Program-made: the position numbers and the translations under genes
The notes under the pieces: model-generated
Databases searched by the model: none
The model's input: the letters and a program-made list of their open reading frames with translations, nothing else
Told to the model about the DNA's origin: nothing
Assembly: GCA_027487905.1 (NCBI GenBank)
Contig: JAIYCR010000002.1
Location: 1-64,000 of the forward strand
DNA from: Rubrivivax sp.
Lineage (GTDB): Bacteria > Pseudomonadota > Gammaproteobacteria > Burkholderiales > Burkholderiaceae_C
DNA length: 64,000 nt
Direction: 5' to 3'
Shown: positions 1-11,086 of the stretch, piece after piece
How the letters are laid out: each line of letters starts with the position of its first letter
Numbering within the stretch: position 1 is the stretch's first letter

Positions 1-144
1 AACTTCTGCAGCGTCTACTGGAACTACCGCGGCCGCCCCGACAGCGTGGCCGGCTGCCGCAGCACCTTCTCGGCCACCCAGAGCGCCAACCCGCTCTTCT
101 TCGACGCCGCAGCCAACGCAGGCTACTGGTTCGCGCTGCCCTGA
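1..144 (+). CDS. 3' end of an unidentified protein
   Basis: The reading frame is open from the first base to a TGA at 142-144 and gives the last 47 residues of a protein whose start lies outside the window. The tail carries two cysteines (CSVYW and GCRS) and ends in GYWFALP, rich in aromatic residues, as in exported proteins with a disulphide. I do not recognise a family. It converges on the ligase gene, whose stop is at 190, with 45 bases between. Confidence 0.5.
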   Translation, partial: NFCSVYWNYRGRPDSVAGCRSTFSATQSANPLFFDAAANAGYWFALP

Positions 145-189
145 GGCCGGGCCGTCGCCCGGGTGTCAAGGCTTCAACGCGTCACTGCA

Positions 190-2322
190 TCAGGGAATGA
201 CCGCCGTGGCCTCGATCTCCACCAGCGCGCGGTCCTCGATCAGCGCCCGCACCTCCACCGCCGTCATTGCGATGGCGTAGTGGCCGATGCGTTCGCGGAA
301 GGCCTGACCGATGGCCCGGCCCGCGGCCAGATAGGCCCGCTTGTCGGTGACGTACCAGGTCATGCGGGTGAGGTGCTCGGGCCGGCCGCCGGCCTCCAGC
401 AGCACCGCCAGCAGGTTGTCCAGCGCGCGGATCGCCTGTTCGGCGAAGTCGTCGCTGTGGAAGACGCACTGGGCGTCCCAGCCGATCATCCCGGAGATGA
501 AGACGCTTCTGCCCTGGGCGACCACACCGTTCGCGTAGCCGCGCGGGCGGGCCCATCCGGACGGCTGCACCACCGCATGAACCGCCGGGCGCAGCGGGGG
601 CGGCGGGGGGGTGTTGGGCGTCACCGGTGACGACAAGGGCAAGGCATCGTCCGAACGCAGCCGGAAGCGTTGCAGCTTGCCGGTCTCGGTGCGCGGCAGG
701 CGGTCGCGGAACTCGATGGCCCGCGGGTACTTGTAGGGCGCGATCGTCTGCTTCACATGGTTCTGCAACGTCGACACCATCGTGGCGTCGCCCAGCTGGC
801 CGGGCTTGAGCACGATGAAGGCCTTGACGATCTGCCCGCGTTCGTCGTCGGGGGCGCCCACGACGCCGCACTCGGCCACTGCCGGGTGCGCGAGCAGCGC
901 GTCCTCCACCTCGGGGGCGCCGATGTTGTAGCCCGCCGAGACGATCAGGTCGTCGGTGCGGCTCTGGAAGTGGAAGTAGCCCTCCACGTCCATCCGGTAG
1001 GCGTCGCCGGTGAGGTTCCAGCCGCCCTGCACGTACTGCTTCTGGCGGGCATCGTCGAGGTATTTGCAGCCGGTGGGGCCCTTCACCGCCAGCCGCCCCA
1101 CGGTGCCCGGCGGCACGGGCTGCAGGGCATCGTCGACCACGCAGGCGCGGTAGCCGGGCACGACGGTGCCGGTGGCGCCGGCCCGCGCGTGGGCCTCGTC
1201 GGCGCTGATGAAGATGTGCAGCAGCTCGGTCGAGCCGATGCCGTCGATGAGCTCGATGCCGGTGGCCTGCTTCCACAGTGCCCGGGTGGCCGCGGGCAGC
1301 ACCTCGCCGGCGCTCACGCAGCGCTTGAGCGTGCCGCCCTGGGCAGCGGACAGCCGCCGCTCGGCGGCCGCCTGCGCCATCGCGCGGTAGGACGTGGGGG
1401 CGGTGAACAGCACCGTGGCGCCGCTGGCCTCGATGGCGTCGAGCAACGCGGGCGGCGAGGGCTTGTCCACCAGCACCGTGCTGGCGCCCGCCTGCAGGGG
1501 AAAGAGCAGCAGCCCGCCCAGGCCAAAGGTGAAGGCCAGCGGCGGGCTTCCGATGAACACGTCCTCCGGCTGCGGCCGCAGCACCTGGCGGGGCCAGCAG
1601 GCACAGGCGGCCATCAGGTCTCGGTGGGTGTGGATGGTGGCCTTGGGCTGGCCGGTGGTGCCCGAGGTGAAGGCCAGCAGCGCGGGGTCGGTGGCGGCGG
1701 TGTCCACGCATTCGAAGGGGCGGGCGGTCGGGTCGTCCAGGCGCAAGGCCATCGCCAGGTCGAGGCTTCCCGAGCCGGCGCCCCAGGCGCCCTCCAGCCC
1801 GACCATGAAGCTCAGCGTGCGGCGCAGCACCGGGTGGGATCGTCCGGCCTCGTCCAGCGCTTCGCGCAGGTCGTGCTGGCACAGCGCGAAGGCGATCTGC
1901 GCCTTCTCCAGGACGGCGCCCAGTTCGCCCGCGCGAAGCATCGGCATGGTGGCCACCGCGATGCCGCCGGCCTTGACCACGCCCAGCCAGCAGGCCGCCA
2001 GCATGGGCGTGTTCGCTCCGCGCAGCAGCACCCGGTTGCCGCTGACCAGACCCAGATCGTCGACCAGCACCTGGGCGATGGCGTCCGAGCGCTGGTCGAG
2101 TTCGCCGTAGGTCCAGCGCTCGCCCGAGGGCGTTCTGAGGGCGATGCGGTCGGCGTCGGGAGCCTGCCTTCGAGGGCCCAGCAATGCCTGGGCTGCGTTG
2201 AGCCGCTCGGGGAACTGAAGCTCGGGGCCTTCGAAGAGGAGTTCGGGCAGGTCCTCGTCGGCGGGCATGCGGTCGAGGACGAAGCGGTCGCGGTGCGCGG
2301 AGGGGCTGGTATCCATGGCCAT
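190..2322 (-). CDS. abmG: 2-aminobenzoate-CoA ligase fused to a RidA-like domain
   Basis: A 710-residue protein that should activate anthranilate (or a related benzoate) to its CoA thioester in the cytoplasm. Residues 1-560 are an AMP-forming acyl-CoA ligase: TSGTTGQPK at 219-227, GSTE at 363-366, TGD at 438-440 and the C-terminal catalytic lysine in RTETGK (K549). After a proline linker (572-576), residues 583-710 form a RidA/YjgF domain. Benzoate-CoA-type ligases normally end near 540-560, so this is a fusion. The position of the catalytic Arg of E. coli RidA is Met686 here. Start ATG 2322 has GAGG seven bases upstream. It is the last gene of the operon, after the acyl-CoA dehydrogenase. 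The symbol follows A. evansii; substrate is inferred from the monooxygenase/reductase at the operon head. Confidence 0.85.
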   Translation of the reverse strand: MAMDTSPSAHRDRFVLDRMPADEDLPELLFEGPELQFPERLNAAQALLGPRRQAPDADRIALRTPSGERWTYGELDQRSDAIAQVLVDDLGLVSGNRVLLRGANTPMLAACWLGVVKAGGIAVATMPMLRAGELGAVLEKAQIAFALCQHDLREALDEAGRSHPVLRRTLSFMVGLEGAWGAGSGSLDLAMALRLDDPTARPFECVDTAATDPALLAFTSGTTGQPKATIHTHRDLMAACACWPRQVLRPQPEDVFIGSPPLAFTFGLGGLLLFPLQAGASTVLVDKPSPPALLDAIEASGATVLFTAPTSYRAMAQAAAERRLSAAQGGTLKRCVSAGEVLPAATRALWKQATGIELIDGIGSTELLHIFISADEAHARAGATGTVVPGYRACVVDDALQPVPPGTVGRLAVKGPTGCKYLDDARQKQYVQGGWNLTGDAYRMDVEGYFHFQSRTDDLIVSAGYNIGAPEVEDALLAHPAVAECGVVGAPDDERGQIVKAFIVLKPGQLGDATMVSTLQNHVKQTIAPYKYPRAIEFRDRLPRTETGKLQRFRLRSDDALPLSSPVTPNTPPPPPLRPAVHAVVQPSGWARPRGYANGVVAQGRSVFISGMIGWDAQCVFHSDDFAEQAIRALDNLLAVLLEAGGRPEHLTRMTWYVTDKRAYLAAGRAIGQAFRERIGHYAIAMTAVEVRALIEDRALVEIEATAVIP

Positions 2323-2341
2323 GGCCTTGCCTCGGTGGGGT

Positions 2342-3601
<1,260 letters not shown>

Positions 3602-3602
3602 C

Positions 3603-4463
3603 TCAGTTCCCCTCGAAGCGCGGCGTCTGCCGGGCCGCGAAGGCGCGGTAGGCGCGGCCGTAGTCCTCGGTCATCATGCAGATGGCCTGTGCCTGCGCTT
3701 CCGCCTCGATGGCCTGGTCGATGGACATCGACCACTCCTGGTGCAGCATGGTCTTGGTGATGCCGTTGGCGAAGGACGGGCCCTCGGCCAGCGAGCGGGC
3801 CAGCGTGGCGGCCTCGGCCTGCAGCGCCTCCGGCTCGACCAGCCGGTTGTAGAAGCCCCAGCGTTCGGCCTCCTCGCCGCCCAGCGAGCGGCCGGTGAAG
3901 AGCCACTCGCTGGCGCGCCCCTGGCCGACGATGCGAGGCAGCATCGCGCAGGCGCCCATGTCGCAACCGGCCAGCCCCACCCGGTTGAACAGGAAGGCAG
4001 TGCGCGTGCGGGCGGTGCCCAGCCGCAGGTCGGAGGCCATGGCCAGGATGGCCCCCGCGCCGGCACACACCCCGTCCACCGCGGCCACGATGGGCTGCGG
4101 GCAGGCTCGCATGGCCTTGACCAGGTCGCCGGTCATGCGGGTGAACATCAGCAGCTCGGGCATGGGCAGGCCGATCAGCGGGCCGATGATCTCGTGGACG
4201 TCGCCCCCCGAGCAGAAGTTGCCACCCGCGCCGGTGATGACCACCGCGCGGACGTCGTCGGCATGGCGCATCGCGTGGAAGAGGTCGCGCAGTTCGGCAT
4301 AGCTGTCAAAGCTCAGCGGGTTCTTGCGCTCGGGCCGGTTCAGGGTGATGGTGGCCACGCGATCATCGAGCGACCAGCCGACATGGCGGGCGACATGGCC
4401 GGCGAGCGGGCGACGGTTGCCGGCCTGCAGGGCAGGGTCCAGGGTCTTGGGTTCGCTGGGCAT
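3603..4463 (-). CDS. enoyl-CoA hydratase/isomerase family protein
   Basis: A crotonase-fold protein of 286 residues. The oxyanion-hole segment [12 protein letters not shown] and the [17 protein letters not shown] core are plain. The second active-site segment reads [14 protein letters not shown] instead of the usual glutamate-bearing loop, so it may be a ring-opening or isomerising member rather than a standard hydratase. ATG 4463 is chosen because GGAG lies eight bases upstream; the frame is open further upstream but runs into the regulator gene. It lies 22 bases after the MarR stop, and its role is inferred as beta-oxidation-like processing of the reduced aminobenzoyl-CoA ring. Confidence 0.85.
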   Translation of the reverse strand: MPSEPKTLDPALQAGNRRPLAGHVARHVGWSLDDRVATITLNRPERKNPLSFDSYAELRDLFHAMRHADDVRAVVITGAGGNFCSGGDVHEIIGPLIGLPMPELLMFTRMTGDLVKAMRACPQPIVAAVDGVCAGAGAILAMASDLRLGTARTRTAFLFNRVGLAGCDMGACAMLPRIVGQGRASEWLFTGRSLGGEEAERWGFYNRLVEPEALQAEAATLARSLAEGPSFANGITKTMLHQEWSMSIDQAIEAEAQAQAICMMTEDYGRAYRAFAARQTPRFEGN

Positions 4464-4485
4464 GGGAAAGGCTCCGGATCGGTTC

Positions 4486-5088
4486 TCAGGCGGGACGATG
4501 CGCGGCGGCTGGCGCATCCAGGGACGGGGTGAGCGACAGGCGCAGCTGACCGAGCAGCGTGTGCAGCGCCTGCTGCGAGCCGGTGTCAAGCCCCGACATC
4601 AGCTCGACCACCCAGGTCTCGTGTTCGGCGGCCATGCGCTCGAACTGGCGACGGCCCTCGGGCGTCAGCGCCACCCGCCAGGCGCGGCGGTCGTCGGGGT
4701 CGGCGTGGCGCTCCACCCAGCCTTCGGTGGCCAGCTCGTCGGTGAGCGCCGTCACGTTGCCGCCGGTCACCATCAGGCGGCGCGACAGCTCGCGCATGCG
4801 CAGGCCCTGGGCATGGCGGTGCAGCTGGGCCAGGTAGTCGAAGCGCGACAGCGACACGCCGAAGCGCTCGCGCAGGCGCCGTCGGATGTCGGTCTCGATC
4901 TGCGTGGTGCAGGCCAGCAGGCGAAGCCACAGCTTGAGCGCGGCATGGTCGGCCGGGCGCAGGCGCGCCTCGTGGCCCAGGCCGTCGGCGGCCCGCAGGC
5001 CCGCGTTGGCGAGGTCCAGGGCCTCGTCGCCCGGCGGGTGGCCCGCCTCCGCGAGGTCGGAGGCGCCGTGCAGCAGCCTCGCGTTCAT
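4486..5088 (-). CDS. MarR family transcriptional regulator
   Basis: A 200-residue winged-helix protein. The DNA-binding region (about residues 75-150) contains the recognition helix [20 protein letters not shown] and the wing [15 protein letters not shown], typical of MarR proteins. The N-terminal 40 residues are an extra segment. Its ATG overlaps the SDR stop codon as ATGA, so it is translated with the catabolic genes. Being encoded inside the operon, it probably senses an aromatic acid or its CoA ester and represses the operon promoter near 8407-8435. That target is inferred from position. Confidence 0.88.
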   Translation of the reverse strand: MNARLLHGASDLAEAGHPPGDEALDLANAGLRAADGLGHEARLRPADHAALKLWLRLLACTTQIETDIRRRLRERFGVSLSRFDYLAQLHRHAQGLRMRELSRRLMVTGGNVTALTDELATEGWVERHADPDDRRAWRVALTPEGRRQFERMAAEHETWVVELMSGLDTGSQQALHTLLGQLRLSLTPSLDAPAAAHRPA

Positions 5089-5986
5089 GCCATCACCTCG
5101 CCGCCGCTCACCGACAGGCACTGGCCGGTCAAGGCGCCCGCCCCGGGCCCGAGCAGCCAGGCCACGGCCTGCGCCACCTCTTCGGGCTGAACCAGCCGTC
5201 CCTGGGGGTTGTGTGCAGCCAGGGCCGCGCGGGCAGCGTCGGCACTGCGACCGGTGCGCGAGACGATGCGCTCGACGCTGTCGGCCAGCAGGTCGGTGTC
5301 GGTGAAGCCGGGGCACACCGCGTTGACCGTCACGCCTTCGGTGGCCAGCTCCAGCGCGAGTGCGCGCGTCAGACCCACCAGGCCGTGCTTGGCAGCCACG
5401 TAGGCGGCCACGTAGGGATAGCCGCGCTGGCCTGCGGTGCTGGCGATGTTCACGATGCGGCCCTCGCCGCCCGCCGCCCGACGGCCCTTGAGGTCGCCCA
5501 GCGCGGCCTGCGAACAGATGAAGGCGCCGGTGAGGTTGACCGCCAGCATGCGGTCCCACAGCGCGCGCGAGGTTCGGCCGAACGGAGCGCTCTGGGCCGC
5601 ACCGGCGTTGTTGACCAGCGCGGCGATGGGGCCGAGCACCGCGCGCGCCTCGGTGAAGGCGGCATGGACCTGGGCCTCGTCGGTGACGTCGGCCACGACC
5701 ACCAGGTGCTGGCCTGGCGCGAGGGTGGCCTCGGTGGCGTGCAGCGCTGCCCGGTCGCGGCCCAGCAGGCTGACCCGCCAGCCGTCCGCTGCCAGCCGGC
5801 GCGCCACCGCAGCGCCGATGCCGCGCGCAGCGCCCGTCACCAGCACATGGCGCGCCGCCGGCGCGAGGTCGGCCTCCAGGGGTTCAGGCAGGGGCAGGGC
5901 CGTGGCGTCATCGGCCTCGCCGGCCGCGGCGCTCACAGCGCCCTGCGCCACAGGCAGCACCTCGGCCCTCAGGGGCGGTACGGGCT

Positions 5987-5990
<4 letters not shown>
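5085..5990 (-). CDS. short-chain dehydrogenase/reductase
   Basis: A Rossmann-fold oxidoreductase: VTGAARGIG (NAD(P) binding), NNAG, IAST and the YVAAK catalytic Tyr-Lys pair are present, and the C-terminal [10 protein letters not shown] is usual for the family. It would act as a 3-hydroxyacyl-CoA-type dehydrogenase in the beta-oxidation part of the operon. The start is unsure. TTG 5990 overlaps the upstream stop codon (TTGA) and gives 301 residues with an extra 45-residue leader; GTG 5960 has GAGG six bases upstream and gives 291. The stop overlaps the MarR start. Confidence 0.85.
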
Positions 5991-8380
<2,390 letters not shown>

Positions 8381-8402
8381 GGCTGTCCTGTAGGGTGCTT
8401 GT

Positions 8403-8426
8403 AAGTACTTTAGGAGTGAAGTAATT
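8403..8426. promoter_or_regulatory. AAGTA direct-repeat candidate operator
   Basis: AAGTACTT at 8403-8410 is followed, one 16-base period later, by AAGTAATT at 8419-8426. This is a conspicuous AT-rich patch in very GC-rich DNA. The first copy is itself a perfect palindrome and covers the -10 of the operon promoter. Binding by the MarR protein at 4486-5088 is inferred. Confidence 0.4.
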
Positions 8427-8435
8427 TCAGGGCAA
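8407..8435 (-). promoter_or_regulatory. promoter of the aminobenzoate operon
   Basis: On the minus strand there is a -35 TTGCCC (8435-8430), a 17-base spacer and a -10 TAAAGT (8412-8407). This puts the transcript start near 8400, about 20 bases before the abmA ATG. An AAGTA direct repeat (8403-8410 and 8419-8426, 16 bases apart) overlaps the -10 and spacer and is a candidate operator for the operon's MarR protein. Predicted from sequence only. Confidence 0.5.
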
Positions 8436-8560
8436 GAGGGGCAGGCCTGTCTTTTTCCGACGTCGCGCGGCCAACGCGCACCCTTGACCCGAGGGGGACG
8501 CAGGCCGGACTTCGGGTTGCGGCGCTGGTCAGGCGGCGTCTGACGCGATGCAATGCCGGC

Positions 8561-8839
8561 ATGTCCCGTCCCATCGCCCGGCTGCCGCTTCATTCCCGCG
8601 ACCCGCGGGCGGGCCGCGTGGCGGGCTTGTCCCGCCACGTGGGGCATCGCTCGGGCTTGTCCCGCAGCCGCGGGCAATTCACGGGCTTGTCCCGCAGCGG
8701 GCGGGATCCCCGCCCGCTCGACGCCGGTTTCGAGGCCATCGGCCGGCACCGTCGCTCGATCAACGCCACGCTGGCCACGGTGCTGCTGGCCGCCGGGCTG
8801 CTCGCGTCCTGGGCGATCTGGCCCAACGGGGTGGGCTGA
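8561..8839 (+). CDS. possible small single-span membrane protein
   Basis: An open frame of 92 residues with no clear ribosome site. The first two thirds are basic and contain GLSR three times at exact ten-residue spacing, a consequence of the 30-base repeat in the DNA. The last 25 residues contain one hydrophobic segment ([19 protein letters not shown]) that would span the membrane. The membrane segment argues for a real C-terminal part, while the repeat argues that the N-terminal part may not be protein-driven. No family is recognised. Confidence 0.3.
   Translation: MSRPIARLPLHSRDPRAGRVAGLSRHVGHRSGLSRSRGQFTGLSRSGRDPRPLDAGFEAIGRHRRSINATLATVLLAAGLLASWAIWPNGVG
8622..8695. repeat. three palindromic CGGGCTTGTCCCG copies at 30-bp period
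   Basis: CGGGCTTGTCCCGC occurs at 8622-8635, 8652-8665 and 8682-8695, exactly 30 bases apart, with unrelated 16-base spacers. Each copy is an inverted repeat (CGGG-CTTGT-CCCG). It sits between the aminobenzoate operon head and the CheC-like gene. Three copies with 16-base spacers are too short for a CRISPR array; it could be a set of operators on the same DNA face or a short hairpin-repeat family. Confidence 0.7.
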
Positions 8840-8998
8840 GCGGCGCGGGCGGCGCGGGCGGCTCAAGCGGCGCGGCGCGCGGCCGATACACCCGGGACGC
8901 GTGTCCAGATCGCCACGCCCCAGACCGCTCCGACACCGCTCCGAAGCTGCGCCGATGCCGCGTCGGCGCCGCCCTCACTCCCGCCGCCCCCTCGCTCC

Positions 8999-10996
8999 AT
9001 GTCCTATCTCGCTGCACTGCACGCCGGTGTCGAGCGCCAGTTCGACGACGCACTGGCGGGGTGGGCCGACGCGACCGGTCACCGCCTCTCGTGGAGTCTG
9101 GAACGCCCTTCCTGTGACGCTGAATCACTCCCGCGCGACGCTTTCCAGGTCGCCGACGACTGGAACCCCGCGCAGGCGCTGTGCGGTATCCGCCAGCTGC
9201 ACTCGGCGCATCCCGACCAGCCGCTCGCCGAGGGTCTGCTGCTGCTGGCCGAACAGGATGCGCGCGACCTGCTGCGCGAGCTGGGCCTGTCCGGGGCCGA
9301 CGACACCGACACCGACAGCGACAGCGACAGCCTGGGTGAACTCGCGCGGGACGCACTGGCCGAGTTGGGCAACCTGCTGCTCAATGCCTGCATGGCCGGC
9401 CTGGCCGATCGGCTTCAGTGCCGCCTTCAGGGCAGCGCCCCGGAAGTGCTGACCCCCTTCGAAGACGTCGACGCCGACGCCGACGCCAGCATTGACGCGG
9501 GCGACCCGTGCCACAGCGCGGAATTCATCGCGGCGGCCACCTGCGAATGGCCACTCGTCCTGCGCACCGCGTCGGGCGGTCGCCGCCCTGCCCGACTGCG
9601 GCTGGTGCTGGGTGCGCAAGCGCTGCAGGCTCTGCAGGGCATGAAGGCCCTGCCCGCCCCGGCGAGCAGCGCGCCCGACCCCTGCGCTGCGGAGGACACG
9701 GGCGGGGAAACGGGCAGAGAAACCGTCACGGGAACGGGAACGACCCCGCTGCCCATCCCGGCGCTGCGCACCTGGCTGGACGCTTTCGAGGACGGTGCAG
9801 CGGTTCTGGACGATCAAGGCGGGGTGCAGATCGTCAACCGCTGGCTGGCCCGCCGCCTGGGCCGACCAGCGTATGCAGCGTTCAGCGCGGATGCCGGCGC
9901 ATTGCCGCGCTGGCTGGGCGCGGCCGACGACTCCGCGCTGGGCCGGGCGGTCCGGCTCTGCCTGGCCCGAGGCCATGCGCTGCGGCTGTCCCGGGCTTTC
10001 CATTCCAGCCTGATGCCCTTGCCGGCCAAGCAGGCGACCGCACACGACGAGCCGGGCCGCCCCTCCAGCACCGGCCCCGACAGCAGCGGCCCCGACAGCA
10101 CCCGCTCCGACAGCACCCGCTCCGACGGCACCCGCTCCGCCCAGCACCTGAGCGTCGAGGTGCTGCCCTGGACCGCCGGCCTGCAAGGCAGTGCGCCGGC
10201 GTGCCTGCTGCGCCTGCACGACCTCGGCGACGCCGTGCGCCACGAGGCCCAGCGGCGCAGCCAGTCGCGGCTTCTGGCCCAGGCCCTGGGGCGGCTCACC
10301 GACTGGCACCGCACGCTGGAGCGGGCCTTGTCAGACCCCCGTGCCGACGCGGGCCGTGGCAGTGGCAGTGGCAGTGGCCGCGCCCCCGGCGCTGGCATTG
10401 GCCTTCGGGCTGGCGAGGCCCTGTACGGGGGCCGGCCGGCCGTCCCCGTCTCCGAGCACCCGACCGACCCAGCCGGCCTGACCGGCCTGATCACCCGCGC
10501 CCGCTTCGAAGCCGCCCTCAACGCCGCGTGCCGCCGCAGCCAGGAGCCGTCCATCGAGCGGCCAGCCAGCAGCTCGCCCCCACCGGGCGTAGGCCTGCTG
10601 TGGCTGCAGGTCGACGGCCCCGACAGCCTGCGCGACATCCACGGCCCCGAGGCGGCCGATGCGGCGCTGCGCGAACTGGCCGTCCGCCTGCGTCGCTGCA
10701 TGCGACCGGCCGACGTCCTGGCGCGGCTGGAGGAACAGACCTTCGCGGTCCTGGTGGACGAGGTGCCCGAGGCCGCGGTGCTCGAGCGGCTTGCCCGCCA
10801 GCTGCAGGCCGCCGCGCGACAACCCCTGGTGCTGCCCGGCTGCCACCTGCTGGCCACCGTATCGGTGGGCTGGGCGCTCAGCGGTCCCTTCCTGCCGGGT
10901 GCGGCCGAGCTGATGAACGCCGCGCGCGCGGCGTGTTCGCGTGACGGGGCGCGCCGGCCGGGGCCGGCCGCACCGCGCATCACCACCGGCTATTGA
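8999..10996 (+). CDS. CheC-like / PAS-like / degenerate GGDEF hybrid protein
   Basis: A 665-residue cytoplasmic protein with no close named family. Residues 110-150 carry the CheC/CheX/FliY phosphatase signature D118-x3-E122-x2-N125 followed 23 residues later by Pro148. Residues 255-320 resemble a PAS segment (LDAFEDGAAVLDDQGGVQIVN). Residues 500-650 have the GGDEF fold, but the GG[D/E]EF loop is replaced by LEEQTF, so cyclase activity is unlikely. Linkers are low-complexity: DTDSDSDS, a 15-base repeat giving DSTRS three times, and GSGSGSG. A role in phospho-aspartate or c-di-GMP signalling is inferred. No Shine-Dalgarno is visible before the ATG. Confidence 0.6.
   Translation: MSYLAALHAGVERQFDDALAGWADATGHRLSWSLERPSCDAESLPRDAFQVADDWNPAQALCGIRQLHSAHPDQPLAEGLLLLAEQDARDLLRELGLSGADDTDTDSDSDSLGELARDALAELGNLLLNACMAGLADRLQCRLQGSAPEVLTPFEDVDADADASIDAGDPCHSAEFIAAATCEWPLVLRTASGGRRPARLRLVLGAQALQALQGMKALPAPASSAPDPCAAEDTGGETGRETVTGTGTTPLPIPALRTWLDAFEDGAAVLDDQGGVQIVNRWLARRLGRPAYAAFSADAGALPRWLGAADDSALGRAVRLCLARGHALRLSRAFHSSLMPLPAKQATAHDEPGRPSSTGPDSSGPDSTRSDSTRSDGTRSAQHLSVEVLPWTAGLQGSAPACLLRLHDLGDAVRHEAQRRSQSRLLAQALGRLTDWHRTLERALSDPRADAGRGSGSGSGRAPGAGIGLRAGEALYGGRPAVPVSEHPTDPAGLTGLITRARFEAALNAACRRSQEPSIERPASSSPPPGVGLLWLQVDGPDSLRDIHGPEAADAALRELAVRLRRCMRPADVLARLEEQTFAVLVDEVPEAAVLERLARQLQAAARQPLVLPGCHLLATVSVGWALSGPFLPGAAELMNAARAACSRDGARRPGPAAPRITTGY
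10079..10138 (+). repeat. 15-bp coding tandem repeat
   Basis: Four 15-base units, the last three nearly identical (GACAGCACCCGCTCC at 10094 and 10109, one change at 10124), encode a Ser/Asp/Thr/Arg linker in the CheC-like hybrid protein. A degenerate unit precedes them. In-frame copy-number change would alter linker length without breaking the gene. Confidence 0.7.
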
Positions 10997-11086
10997 CGCC
11001 GGGGACAGCCCCGGCGCTGCGCAGCGCAGCACCGGAACGTCCGCCAAGCACTCAAGGCGTGGCGTTCAGCCTTCAGCCTTCAGCGC

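Noticed and set aside
8622-8695. CRISPR array
   Set aside because: Only three 14-base copies with 16-base spacers, no cas genes nearby, and spacers too short for any known type.
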